DNA of 64,000 bases. It comes from Caldimicrobium sp. GTDB lineage: Bacteria > Desulfobacterota > Thermodesulfobacteria > Thermodesulfobacteriales > Thermodesulfobacteriaceae. Under the pieces are notes generated by a model. The model was not told the origin of the DNA. It saw only the letters and a program-made list of their open reading frames with translations, and made no database searches. The stretch spans positions 1 to 64,000 of the forward strand of contig JANXCE010000003.1 in assembly GCA_025059715.1 (NCBI GenBank), given 5' to 3'. This document shows, piece by piece, positions 52,036 through 61,320 of this stretch (positions are counted from its first letter, which is position 1; each line of letters opens with the position of its first letter). The position numbers and the translations under genes were made by a program.

Positions 52036-54378
52036 ATGTTTCTTGTTGAGGTTCAACTGCCTCTACCTATCTTTAAAAGCTTTCACTATTTGAGCGAATC
52101 CTACCTCCTTCCTGGAATACGGGTAGTAGTTCCCTTTGGAAGGCAAAATTTAGTGGGTATAGTTTGGAAGTGCCATGAAGCTTCCTTAGAGACTCTTGAT
52201 CCAACTTTGGAATATAAGGAAGTTAGTGAAGTTTTAGAATATTTTCCCCTCTATCCAGCAAAGTTTTTTTCTCTCTTGGAGTGGATATCCCAATATTATC
52301 ACAGTCCCCTGGGGCTTGTTCTAAAGATGGCCTTACCAAGTGGTGTGTTTAAGATACCTGAAAGGAAGATTTATTTAACAAAAGAAGGAGAAAAATTCTT
52401 TAAAAGAAGTGAAGATCTTAAAGATTTGATTGAAGAATTAAAAAGGGGAATAAGTTTAAAAAGTTTGCAAAGAAAGAGAAAGGTCAAACCAAAGGAAATT
52501 AAAGAGTGGGCTAAATTAGGGCTTATCACGGTAAAGACTGTGATCCCCAGAGCCAAAATACCTGTGGAAGTTTTTTATAGATGTAAAAGCGAGCTCTCAG
52601 GGGAGCTTAAAGATAGACTTGAGGCTATTTTTTGGGAAAATCCGGAGGTGCCTGAGAAAGTCCTAAGGGAAAAATTGAGCAAGGGGGAGATAGAGAGATA
52701 TCTTCGAGCAGGTTACTTAGAAAGGATTGAATTTCCAAAGACAAGACGAGTGGTTTTACCCACAGAGGGACTTACCAATTATGTGTTAACCCCCTCTCAG
52801 AGGGGGATTTTGGAACACCTTTTAAGGGCTATTCATGAAGGTTCAACAAAGCCCTTTCTATTACATGGAATAACAGGATCAGGGAAGTCCCTCATATATG
52901 TTGAATTGATTAAGGAGATTTTAAGTAGAGGTAAGAGAGTGCTATTTTTATTACCAGAAATAGTGTTAACTCATTATGTAGAAAGGCTGCTTTATGAGCA
53001 CTTTAAGGGCAAAATTGCCGTGCTGCATAGTGCCCTAAGTCCATCGCAGAAACTTTCAGAATGGATGAAGATTCTTGAGGGAAGAGCGGATATAGTTTTA
53101 GGCACGAGATCCGCAATATTTGCTCCTGTGGAGAACTTAGGCTTAATCATAGTAGATGAAGAGCATGATCCTTCTTATAAAGAGGAGCACTTACCTTGTA
53201 GGTATCATGCCCGAGATGTAGCTCTCATAAGGGGCCAACTTGAGGGAGCCCTGGTCCTTCTTGGATCCGCAACCCCCAGTGTTAAATCCTATTATTATGC
53301 TCGTATTGGTAAATATAAATTGCTTACTCTAAAGGAAAGACCCTTTGTAAGTCTTCCCGAGATAAAATTGGTTAAGCTGAGAGGATTTAAGTTGGTTAGT
53401 GATGAAGTCCAAAGGGAGATTGAAATAGCCCTGTCAAAGGGTAGATCGGTCTTTGTGTATTTAAATAGAAGAGGGTATGCCCCTTTGGTGATATGTGAGG
53501 AATGTGGATATGTTTGGAGTTGTCCTAATTGCGGAATTCCCCTTACTTATCATAAGAGTATAGAGCGTCTATTGTGCCACTATTGTTCCTTTGAGGTTCC
53601 CAGGGGTTTACTTTGTCCAAATTGTCAGGGAGGTAAATATAAATTTTATCGGGCAGGGACCGAACGTATAGAAGAGGAATTACAAAAGCTCTTTCCGAAT
53701 ACGGAAATTTTGAGATTTGATCGAGACATTGTGAGTTCAGAAAAGAGGCTTCAAGAAGTGTTGACAAAGTTATATGAACCCTATCCCAAGATAATTGTAG
53801 GAACTCAAATGGGAGTGCATGGCCATAATTTTCCTCAGGTCAATTTAGTAGTAGTGTTGAGGGCAGAAGAAGGGCTTTTTTTGCCCCACTACAAAGCAGA
53901 GGAAAGAACCTTTCAATTGCTTCTTCAAGCGGAAGGAAGAGCAGGACGAAAAATGGAAAAGGGTAAAGTGCTTATTCAGACAACTATTCCCGACCACTAT
54001 GTAATCAAATTTGCTTTAAATCAGGATTATGAGGGTTTCTTTCAGGAGGAGCTCTTGAAGCGGAAGAGATTTGGGTATCCTCCCTTTATGAGATTAGCCG
54101 TATTTCGCTTTGAAGGCATGCAGGAGGATAAGTTGACGGAAAGACTATTGAGATTAAAAGAGGAAATGGAAGCACTTAAGGCCTCTAAACAGCTTAATGT
54201 GGAAATTTTGGGTCCCTCACCAGCTCCTTTAAGAAAATTGAAGGGACTTTATAGATGGCAGATTTTGTTGAAGAGTTATACTTACAAGGATTTACATAAT
54301 TTCTTGGAGTATTACCGAGAGTTGACCTTAGGTAATATCAGAGTGGTTCTTGATGTGGATCCAGAGGAATTATTGTGA
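52036..54378 (+). CDS. priA: Primosomal replication restart helicase PriA
   Basis: 780 residues. N-terminal 3'-DNA-binding domain (PLPIFKSFHYL), Walker A GITGSGKSL near 279, VDEEHDPSYK near 373, four zinc-binding cysteine pairs from about 487 (CEECGYVWSCPNCG; CHYCSF; CPNCQG), and QAEGRAGR helicase motif near 630. Start ATG 52036. It is separated from the next gene by a 52-base gap containing a promoter. Confidence 0.96.
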   Translation: MFLVEVQLPLPIFKSFHYLSESYLLPGIRVVVPFGRQNLVGIVWKCHEASLETLDPTLEYKEVSEVLEYFPLYPAKFFSLLEWISQYYHSPLGLVLKMALPSGVFKIPERKIYLTKEGEKFFKRSEDLKDLIEELKRGISLKSLQRKRKVKPKEIKEWAKLGLITVKTVIPRAKIPVEVFYRCKSELSGELKDRLEAIFWENPEVPEKVLREKLSKGEIERYLRAGYLERIEFPKTRRVVLPTEGLTNYVLTPSQRGILEHLLRAIHEGSTKPFLLHGITGSGKSLIYVELIKEILSRGKRVLFLLPEIVLTHYVERLLYEHFKGKIAVLHSALSPSQKLSEWMKILEGRADIVLGTRSAIFAPVENLGLIIVDEEHDPSYKEEHLPCRYHARDVALIRGQLEGALVLLGSATPSVKSYYYARIGKYKLLTLKERPFVSLPEIKLVKLRGFKLVSDEVQREIEIALSKGRSVFVYLNRRGYAPLVICEECGYVWSCPNCGIPLTYHKSIERLLCHYCSFEVPRGLLCPNCQGGKYKFYRAGTERIEEELQKLFPNTEILRFDRDIVSSEKRLQEVLTKLYEPYPKIIVGTQMGVHGHNFPQVNLVVVLRAEEGLFLPHYKAEERTFQLLLQAEGRAGRKMEKGKVLIQTTIPDHYVIKFALNQDYEGFFQEELLKRKRFGYPPFMRLAVFRFEGMQEDKLTERLLRLKEEMEALKASKQLNVEILGPSPAPLRKLKGLYRWQILLKSYTYKDLHNFLEYYRELTLGNIRVVLDVDPEELL

Positions 54379-54388
54379 ACACGAGCTC

Positions 54389-54417
54389 TTTACTTTTTTT
54401 CTAAATAGGTTTATATT
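54389..54417 (+). promoter_or_regulatory. Possible promoter of the ClpX-like operon
   Basis: -35 TTTACT (54389-54394) and -10 TATATT (54412-54417) with a 17-base spacer, 13 bases before the ATG at 54431. Confidence 0.5.
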
Positions 54418-54430
54418 GATAAAATAAGGT

Positions 54431-56050
54431 ATGTTAAAAGCAAGCAGGCCAAGGATTGAGAGAGTCAATCTCACTCAAAAGACGCACTTTCTTTTAGATT
54501 TCTCTTTGCGTCCTGCGGACCTTGAAGCTTACTTAGATGAATACCTTATAGGTCAAAGTGAGGCAAAGGGGATCATATGCACTAAAATTTGTACCCACTT
54601 TCACAAGGCCAAGGCTCTATTAACAAAAGAGCCTCGTAACGATTCTGTAGGATTTGTTAAAAATAATATAATAATTATAGGTCCCAGTGGTGTGGGTAAG
54701 ACCTATACGATTAAACTTATTGCTAAAAAATTAGGGGTGCCCTTTGTCAAGGGGGATGCTACCAAGTTTAGTGAGACAGGTTATGTTGGTGGAGATGTAG
54801 AGGATTTAGTCAGGGACCTTTACTGGGAAGCAGAAGGAGACATAGAGAAAGCTCGATTCGGCATCATATATCTTGATGAGATAGATAAAATTGCCTCTCC
54901 AGGAGATGTTATTGGTCCTGATGTTTCAAGAACAGGTGTGCAAAGGGCTCTATTAAAGCCCTTAGAAGAAACAGAGGTAGAAATAAAAACTCCCCAAGAG
55001 GGTTTTCAGCTCTTGGAATATTCAATGGAGGAGGGAAGACCTAAAAAGAAAAAGTTAACCTTAAACACGAAATACATTCTGTTTGTAGTAAGTGGAGCCT
55101 TTAATGGTCTTGAAGAGATTATTAAAAAAAGGCTTAAAAAACAAAAACTGGGATTTCTCTCGGAGATCGAAAGCAAAGAGAATTTAAAAGTAAATTATCT
55201 CAAGTTTGTAACTCCGGAAGATCTTGTTACCTATGGTTTTGAAAGGGAGTTTGTTGGGAGGTTTCCTGTAATCGCAGTTTTTGATCCTCTCACTGAAAAG
55301 GAACTTTATGAAATTCTTGCTAATCCCAATAGTGTAATAGTTCTCAATAAGAAAAGAGATTTTAAGGTATATAACATTGACCTTGCCTTCACTAACGAAG
55401 CTTTAGAAGAAATAGCCAAAAGGGCCTACTTAGAGGGCACAGGAGCAAGGGCGTTAGCTAGAGTATTAGAAAGATCACTTATTCCTTATGAGAGAGTTTT
55501 ACCCTCTGTTCCCATCAAAGCTTTAGGAGTTACAAGAGAACTAATTATGGACCCTGAGGGATATCTAAAAGGCCTGCTTGCTAACCCAAACTCTTCTACC
55601 TATCGAAAAGCTTACGAAAAAGCTCTAATTGAGGAAAAGAAAAGGATGATAAAATACATAGAGGGAAGGGCTAATATAAATAACGAAATACCCTTTTCCT
55701 TAACCCCAAAGAGACTGCACCTGCTCTTTGAAATGTATAAAAGGGAGGATGTGGAACTAATCCATGCCTTAGAAGATCTTATTAGCTTGTATCGTCAAAT
55801 AAAGGCCTATGAAACTACTTTTTCCAGAAGAAATCAAATTCAAGTCTCCTTTGCGGAAGAGACCATTGACTATATCATGGAAGAGGTATTAAAGAGGGAT
55901 CAGGGCGTATTTTCTTTTTGTGAGAAAACCCTCTCTAAATTAGAGTACACCTTTTCTATCCTTAAGGAGGCAGGTGTGAGATCCTTTTACATTGAAAAAG
56001 AGGCCTTTACAGATCAAGATAGATTTTTAACAAAGCTTTTACAAACTTAA
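54431..56050 (+). CDS. ClpX-like AAA+ ATPase without zinc-binding domain
   Basis: AAA+ unfoldase-like ATPase, 539 residues, longer than ClpX (about 420). Walker A GPSGVGKT near 84, pore loop GYVGG near 117, Walker B IIYLDEIDK near 144, and FVGRFPVIAVF with sensor-2 GARALARVLE follow. A loop KLGFLSE near 240 aligns with the ClpX tripeptide that docks onto ClpP. The N-terminal ClpX zinc finger is absent, and about 140 extra residues follow at the C-terminus, largely helical. True ClpX is presumably elsewhere. The next gene encodes a pseudo-receiver 2 bases later. It may be a specialised unfoldase. Confidence 0.85.
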   Translation: MLKASRPRIERVNLTQKTHFLLDFSLRPADLEAYLDEYLIGQSEAKGIICTKICTHFHKAKALLTKEPRNDSVGFVKNNIIIIGPSGVGKTYTIKLIAKKLGVPFVKGDATKFSETGYVGGDVEDLVRDLYWEAEGDIEKARFGIIYLDEIDKIASPGDVIGPDVSRTGVQRALLKPLEETEVEIKTPQEGFQLLEYSMEEGRPKKKKLTLNTKYILFVVSGAFNGLEEIIKKRLKKQKLGFLSEIESKENLKVNYLKFVTPEDLVTYGFEREFVGRFPVIAVFDPLTEKELYEILANPNSVIVLNKKRDFKVYNIDLAFTNEALEEIAKRAYLEGTGARALARVLERSLIPYERVLPSVPIKALGVTRELIMDPEGYLKGLLANPNSSTYRKAYEKALIEEKKRMIKYIEGRANINNEIPFSLTPKRLHLLFEMYKREDVELIHALEDLISLYRQIKAYETTFSRRNQIQVSFAEETIDYIMEEVLKRDQGVFSFCEKTLSKLEYTFSILKEAGVRSFYIEKEAFTDQDRFLTKLLQT

Positions 56051-56052
56051 GG

Positions 56053-56409
56053 ATGATACTTCTTGCTCTTTCAGAGGGAATCTTTCAAAAACTAAAAAAA
56101 ATTCTTGACGCCCACAAGATTAAATATCAATTAATAGAGAGTGGGGAGGAGCTTTTAGAAAAGGCTAAAAAGAACAAGGTTTCGTTAATTATTTTGGAGA
56201 AAGATCTTCCCCTCTTGGATGGTTTTGCTGTTACTCTATTACTGAAGTCTAACCCTAAAACAGCGCACATTCCTATTATTGCCCTTTGCAAGTGTAATTA
56301 CCCAGAGGAGGAAATTAAAGCTAAAGATAGTGGGGCGGATTTTATTATCTATTATCCCTTTACAGAGGAGGAAATACTTAATGTCATTAGAGAATTTGTT
56401 AAAAAATAA
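56053..56409 (+). CDS. Pseudo-receiver domain protein (CheY fold without phosphorylation residues)
   Basis: 118 residues with the length and order of a receiver domain. The N-terminal acidic pair is missing (LLALSEG). The acceptor Asp position is Glu49 (IILEKDLPLLDG), the Ser/Thr position is Cys79 (IALCKC) and the Lys position is Tyr101 (YYPF). It therefore probably cannot be phosphorylated; Glu49 could mimic the phosphorylated state. It begins 2 bases after the ClpX-like gene, so it may act as an adaptor for that ATPase. The stop is followed by GGGGAGG for ahbC. Confidence 0.8.
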   Translation: MILLALSEGIFQKLKKILDAHKIKYQLIESGEELLEKAKKNKVSLIILEKDLPLLDGFAVTLLLKSNPKTAHIPIIALCKCNYPEEEIKAKDSGADFIIYYPFTEEEILNVIREFVKK

Positions 56410-56426
56410 AGGGGAGGTTTTTGTTA

Positions 56427-57611
56427 ATGATTGGTATATCTAAACTATATTGTGGCACCGTAGAAGCCTCTGATCCACTAAGGTATGGCAGACGAGCCAA
56501 GGACCTTCCTTCTCATCTTTTACAGTTTTCCATAGATAAAAAACCAGTAGTAGTTTGGAATGTAACTAGAGCTTGTAATCTTAGATGTATCCATTGTTAT
56601 GCCTCAGCGGATAATAATCCTGCAGATAATGAATTAACCACTCGAGAAGGTTTTGTCTTGCTTGAGGATTTAGCTCAGTTTGGTTGTCCTGTTGTTCTGT
56701 TCTCTGGTGGTGAGCCTCTGATGAGAGGGGATATTCTTGATCTCATCCAAAAGGCGGTAAATCTTGGATTGAGGGCAGTTTTATCAACTAATGGGACCAT
56801 GATTGATGAATACATGGCTAAGGAGTTAAAAAATTTGGGACTTTCCTATGTGGGTATAAGTCTTGACGGAATCGGAGAAGTTCACGATCGTTTTAGGGTT
56901 TCAAAAGGCTGTTTTGAAAAGGTGGTTAGAGCTATAGAAAACTGTAAAAGAGAAGGGATAAAGGTAGGTCTGAGATTTACTATAAATAAATTTAATGTTG
57001 AGGAAATACCTAAGATCTTTAACTTTGTGGAGGAACTAAGAATTCCCCGCATCTGTTTTTATCATTTGGTGTATGCAGGTAGAGGCAGTAAATTAATTGA
57101 ACAAGCATTATCTTTAGAGGAGACAAGAAAATGGGTTGATTTTATTATTGATCGCACCAAAGAACTTCACGATAAGGGACATAAGGTAGAGGTTCTAACA
57201 GTAGACAACCACGCAGATGGGCCCTATCTATATCTTCGTATGAAAAGGGAGGGCAATCCCCGAGCAGAAGAGGTTTATCAGTTGCTTTTGATGAACGGAG
57301 GTAATAACACTGGAGTAGGAATTGGGTGTGTCTCTTGGGATGGAGAAGTTCATCCTGATCAATTCTGGAGACACTATAGCTTTGGTAATGTCAGAAAGAG
57401 ACCCTTTAGTGAGATTTGGATGGACACCTCAGATCCCTTAATGGCAAAATTAAAAGAAAAAAAGAAGTATGTAAAAGGTAGGTGCTCAATGTGTAAGTTC
57501 TTAGAGGTTTGTGGAGGAAATTTTAGGGTGCGTGCTGAGGCTTTAACCGGAGATACCTGGGCACCTGATCCTGCTTGTTATCTAACTGATGAAGAAATAG
57601 GTCTAAAGTAA
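56427..57611 (+). CDS. ahbC: AhbC-type radical SAM 12,18-didecarboxysiroheme deacetylase
   Basis: Radical SAM enzyme of the alternative (siroheme-dependent) heme pathway; it removes two acetate side chains to give Fe-coproporphyrin. N-terminus MIGISKLYCGTVEASD and PSHLLQFSIDKKPVVVWN match AhbC. Cluster motif CNLRCIHC begins near residue 50. A C-terminal cysteine-rich SPASM-like region includes GRCSMCKFLEVCGGNFRVRA. The start ATG 56427 is 9 bases from GGGGAGG; a TTG six bases earlier is too close. NirJ/AhbD-type relatives are the main alternative. Confidence 0.88.
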   Translation: MIGISKLYCGTVEASDPLRYGRRAKDLPSHLLQFSIDKKPVVVWNVTRACNLRCIHCYASADNNPADNELTTREGFVLLEDLAQFGCPVVLFSGGEPLMRGDILDLIQKAVNLGLRAVLSTNGTMIDEYMAKELKNLGLSYVGISLDGIGEVHDRFRVSKGCFEKVVRAIENCKREGIKVGLRFTINKFNVEEIPKIFNFVEELRIPRICFYHLVYAGRGSKLIEQALSLEETRKWVDFIIDRTKELHDKGHKVEVLTVDNHADGPYLYLRMKREGNPRAEEVYQLLLMNGGNNTGVGIGCVSWDGEVHPDQFWRHYSFGNVRKRPFSEIWMDTSDPLMAKLKEKKKYVKGRCSMCKFLEVCGGNFRVRAEALTGDTWAPDPACYLTDEEIGLK

Positions 57612-57940
57612 GCTAAAAATGAGTTCGAGGTTCTTACCCTTTTTCCAGTTCCTTATTATGGATGTTTTCAATGGTTTATTTTTGTTGAGTCTTTTCAAGG
57701 AACAGTTTGTTTCTCTTTTTTTTACACTCTATCACTATGCTACAGCCACACAAGGACAAAAGTTTTTGAAGTTTCAGGAGAGAAATATGTCCCCAGGGTG
57801 TTTTATATAGGAAACAGTCATTCTACATCGAGGTAGAGGAATTGATAGAGCTAATAATTTCTGGAGAATAAAGTTTAAGGAGTCTAATAAGGTTAATTCA
57901 TAAAACAAACAATATTCCATCAATTTAAAGGGGGGGCAAG
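57612..57940. other. Gene-free stretch before purH
   Basis: An open frame exists at 57619-57810 but has no ribosome site and no resemblance to a protein. The first 200 bases are T-rich. It may contain the purH/aro promoter, but no convincing -35/-10 pair was found. A GGGGGG ribosome site precedes ATG 57941. Confidence 0.45.
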
Positions 57941-58531
57941 ATGAGCAAGATTGAGAGAGCTCTCATCAGTGTGACTGACAAGAGTGGAATTGTAGAGTTT
58001 GCTAAGGAATTACATTTGCTGGGTGTGGAGCTAATTTCTACCGGGGGAACAGCAAAAACTCTGAGAGAAGGAGGGCTCCCAGTGATAGATATCTCCGAGC
58101 TAACTGGTTTTCCGGAAATTCTTGGAGGCAGAGTTAAAACCCTACATCCCTTAGTGCATGGAGGTATTCTGTTTAAACGCGAAGATGCGCAACATGTTGA
58201 GACCATTAAGAGAATGAATATTAGGCCTATTGATATGGTTGTCGTAAATTTATATGCCTTTGATAAAGTAGTTGCTCAAAGGGGAGACTTAGAGAGTGCC
58301 ATTGAGAATATTGATATTGGCGGCCCTACTTTACTTAGAGCCAGTGCTAAAAATTTCAAGTATGTCACGGTCATTGTGGATCCCCAGGATTATTGGCGTG
58401 TCTTAGAAGAGGTTAAAACTTATGGAAATACTACTTTAAAAACACGCTTTGAATTAGCCAAGAAGGTTTTTAACATAACCAGTAAATACGATGAAATGAT
58501 TTATAATTATCTCTCAACCTTTGAATTGTAG
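57941..58531 (+). CDS. purH: IMP cyclohydrolase domain protein (PurH N-terminal half only)
   Basis: 196 residues equal to the first domain of bifunctional Pur[53 protein letters not shown] and [17 protein letters not shown] are all present and in order. The chain ends where PurH would continue into the AICAR transformylase domain, with a normal stop and an adjacent gene. The break is a true gene end, not a frameshift scar, as far as can be seen. The transformylase must be encoded elsewhere, either as a separate PurH half or as PurP. Good ribosome site. Confidence 0.92.
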   Translation: MSKIERALISVTDKSGIVEFAKELHLLGVELISTGGTAKTLREGGLPVIDISELTGFPEILGGRVKTLHPLVHGGILFKREDAQHVETIKRMNIRPIDMVVVNLYAFDKVVAQRGDLESAIENIDIGGPTLLRASAKNFKYVTVIVDPQDYWRVLEEVKTYGNTTLKTRFELAKKVFNITSKYDEMIYNYLSTFEL

Positions 58532-58538
58532 ATTTTTT

Positions 58539-59216
58539 ATGTTTTGTTTAGTGATTGCCGAGAAAAAATTTGAATCAATTTTGCACATGCTTAGAAAATA
58601 CCAAGATCAGGTATCTTTATTTGAATTAAGACTTGATTTTTGGGAGGATTTTTCGGAGGAAAAATTGAGAGAAATTTTATTATTACCTAAAATTAAGATA
58701 ATCTGCACTTATAGAGCTAAGGAAGAAGGCGGAATAGGAGAGATTTCTTTGAATGAGAGATTGGCAATTCTTAGAAGGTGTAGAGAAATGGGGTGTTATC
58801 TTGTAGATGTGGAATGGCAAACTTTTTTTAGGGTTAAAGAGGAATTTCAAGCCTGGCCTTCTTTTCCCGAGAGAATTCTCTTTTCCTATCACAATTTTCA
58901 GAGAAAACCCTCTACGAAGAGTTTAAGAGCTCTGTTGAGAGGAGCACAGACGATAGGAGCAAAGATTTTTAAAATTACTACTATGGTTCACAACGCGGAG
59001 GAGGCTCTGGAACTCTTAAGTCTTATCCCCTACGGCAATAGGTTAAATCTTGAGGTGATAGCTTTTGGGATGGGAGTTAATGGGAAATGGAGTAGAATTG
59101 CTTCTCTTTTCTTGGGGGCTCCCTTTACTTATGTGTTTCCTCCAGAGAAAACTGAGGTTGCTCCAGGACAACTTGATCTTTATACTGCTCAAAAAATTTT
59201 TGAGGTGTTAGGATAA
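58539..59216 (+). CDS. aroD: 3-dehydroquinate dehydratase, type I
   Basis: Third shikimate-pathway step, 225 residues. FELRLDFW, CTYRAKEEGG, catalytic His in FSYHNF and Schiff-base Lys in FKITTMV, and C-terminal QLDLYTAQKIFEVL. ATG 58539 is chosen; TTG 58521 would overlap purH and neither has a ribosome site. It begins the run aroD, aroE, aroA, aroK. Confidence 0.92.
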   Translation: MFCLVIAEKKFESILHMLRKYQDQVSLFELRLDFWEDFSEEKLREILLLPKIKIICTYRAKEEGGIGEISLNERLAILRRCREMGCYLVDVEWQTFFRVKEEFQAWPSFPERILFSYHNFQRKPSTKSLRALLRGAQTIGAKIFKITTMVHNAEEALELLSLIPYGNRLNLEVIAFGMGVNGKWSRIASLFLGAPFTYVFPPEKTEVAPGQLDLYTAQKIFEVLG

Positions 59217-60047
59217 ATGTATGATGTTTATGGAATTATAGGGGATCCTGTTTCTCACTCCTTATCTCCGGTGATGCATAATCTTGCCTTTAGAGAGCTA
59301 CAGATTAAAGCGGTATATGGAGCTTTTAGAGTAAAAAAAGAAGAGCTTTTGCAAGCTATTGAAGCAATAAAAGTTCTTGGAATACGGGGGGTTTCTGTTA
59401 CCATACCTCACAAAGAAAGCATTATTTCATATTTAGATGAAGTAAGTGAAGTTTGTAGAGTGATCGGAGCAGTAAATACAGTGGTGAGAAGAGAGGGAAA
59501 ATTAGTAGGGTATAATACTGACTGGATTGGAGTAATGAGGGCCTTTGAAGCGAGAGGTGTGGATCTTAAGGGTAAGAGGGTAGTGATTATTGGGGCTGGG
59601 GGTGCAAGTAGAGCGGTTATCTATGCCTGTAAAAAAGCTGGGGTTTCTAAAATAGTTCTTTACAATAGAACCTGGGAGAGATCCAGAAAACTGGCCCAAG
59701 AGTTTGCTCTTGAGGCTAAGCCTTGGGAAGCTTTAGATCAGGCGGAGGGAGATATAATAATTCAAACAACAAGTGTGGGGCTAAAAAGTAAAGAGTCTCC
59801 TATTTCAAGTGAGACATTAAAAAATTTTTCTATTGCAATGGATATAGTTTACTTACCTTTAAAGACAAAATTTCTCGAAGATGCAGAAAAAAGGGGACTG
59901 CTTACTATTGATGGCTTACAGATGCTTCTTTATCAGGGAGTAGAGCAGTTTAAGCTTTTTACGGGTCTTGAAGCTCCGGTTAAACTTCTTGAAGAAGCCC
60001 TATACGATGAAGTCAAGAAAATAGAGAAGGAGTTAAAACTTGGATAA
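59217..60047 (+). CDS. aroE: Shikimate dehydrogenase
   Basis: NADP-dependent reduction of 3-dehydroshikimate. YGIIGDPVSHSLSPVMHN at the start, VTIPHKE with catalytic Lys near 65, GYNTDWIG with Asp near 102, GAGGASRAV for NADP and NRTWERSRKL for the phosphate loop. The ATG directly follows the aroD stop. It overlaps aroA by 8 bases. Confidence 0.96.
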   Translation: MYDVYGIIGDPVSHSLSPVMHNLAFRELQIKAVYGAFRVKKEELLQAIEAIKVLGIRGVSVTIPHKESIISYLDEVSEVCRVIGAVNTVVRREGKLVGYNTDWIGVMRAFEARGVDLKGKRVVIIGAGGASRAVIYACKKAGVSKIVLYNRTWERSRKLAQEFALEAKPWEALDQAEGDIIIQTTSVGLKSKESPISSETLKNFSIAMDIVYLPLKTKFLEDAEKRGLLTIDGLQMLLYQGVEQFKLFTGLEAPVKLLEEALYDEVKKIEKELKLG

Positions 60048-61320
60048 AAGAATTGTAGAACCTCTAAAGATTTTCAACCAGATAGAATTAATCTTACCCT
60101 CTTCCAAAAGTCTTACTCAGAGAGCTCTCATTTGTGCCTCTCTGGCAAGGGGAAAATCTCTTATTTTAAATCCCCTTCAAAGTGAGGACCCTTTACTATT
60201 AAAGGAGGCTTTAGAAAAGACAGGCGTTCTTATAGAGAAGAAGGAAGGGCACTTTGAAGTAAAGGGGATAGGTGGAAGACCAGAGTTGAGGGGAAATAGA
60301 GTTTATCTTGGAAACAACGGCACAGGAGCCCGATTCTTTTTGGCCCTTTCCGCTCTTGGAGAAGGTGAGTGGGTAGAACTTTATGGTAAGGAAAGACTTC
60401 ATGAAAGACCTATGTTTCCTCTAATTAATGCCTTGAGGAAATTATCTGCAAAAATTGAGTGTCTCGAAAAAGAGGGACATCTTCCGGTAAGGATATATCC
60501 CTCTACACTGAAAAGTTCTCCTATAACTTTACCAGGAAATGTAAGTAGTCAGTTTATATCCGCTTTACTACTTATTGGACCCTACTTACCTGAAGGTTTA
60601 TACTTAAGGATAGAAGGGGAACTCTTCTCCAAGAGCTATATAGACATGACCATAGAGGTCATGGATAAGTTTGGCGTTGAAGTAGAGTGTAAGGAGGATG
60701 AATATAGGGTAAAAAGACAGAATTATAAACCTACAGAGTATGAGGTGCCTGCGGATGCATCCAGTTCCTCCTATTTCCTTGCATTACCTCTTGTGCTGGG
60801 TAGGGGCAAAGTTATAATTAAGAATTATGACTATCTAACAAAACAAGGTGATGTTGTTTTTTTAGATTTTCTAAAGGAGATGGGGGCAGAGATAAGGAGA
60901 CTTGAGCCACTGGGGGTAGAGGTATCGTTTGAGGGAAGACCAAAGGGTGGGCGCTTTAATTTAAGGGATTATCCTGATCTCTTTCCCACTATGGCAATCT
61001 TAGGAGCTCTTTCAAATGGAGAAACTATCCTTTATGGAGCTCCTCACTTAAGATATAAAGAAACTGATAGAATAAAGGCTATGGCCACTGAATTGACGAA
61101 AGTTGGAGTTTCTGTTGAAGAACTTCCCGATGGATTAAAGATTCTTGGGTCCGATTCCTTTAAAACAGCGGAAATCAATACCTATGATGATCACAGAATT
61201 GCTATGGCTTTCGCTATCCTTGCTCTTAGGATAGGTCCTTTAGTGTTAGAAAATCCCTCATGTGTAGAGAAATCCTTTCCTACTTTTTGGGAGTTGTTAG
61301 ATAGGCTTTATGTGGTCTAA
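60040..61320 (+). CDS. aroA: 3-phosphoshikimate 1-carboxyvinyltransferase (EPSP synthase)
   Basis: 426 residues with LPSSKSLTQRALI near 20, LGNNGTGARFFLALSAL near 90, KETDRIKAMATEL and DDHRIAMAFAIL. The usual NAGTAMR loop reads NNGTGAR, a variant within the class. The start, inside aroE, is TTG 60040 (reading L-D-K-R). Confidence 0.95.
   Translation: MDKRIVEPLKIFNQIELILPSSKSLTQRALICASLARGKSLILNPLQSEDPLLLKEALEKTGVLIEKKEGHFEVKGIGGRPELRGNRVYLGNNGTGARFFLALSALGEGEWVELYGKERLHERPMFPLINALRKLSAKIECLEKEGHLPVRIYPSTLKSSPITLPGNVSSQFISALLLIGPYLPEGLYLRIEGELFSKSYIDMTIEVMDKFGVEVECKEDEYRVKRQNYKPTEYEVPADASSSSYFLALPLVLGRGKVIIKNYDYLTKQGDVVFLDFLKEMGAEIRRLEPLGVEVSFEGRPKGGRFNLRDYPDLFPTMAILGALSNGETILYGAPHLRYKETDRIKAMATELTKVGVSVEELPDGLKILGSDSFKTAEINTYDDHRIAMAFAILALRIGPLVLENPSCVEKSFPTFWELLDRLYVV

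Noticed and set aside
57619-57810. Open frame of 63 codons before purH
   Set aside because: No ribosome site, T-rich, no family resemblance; likely chance.
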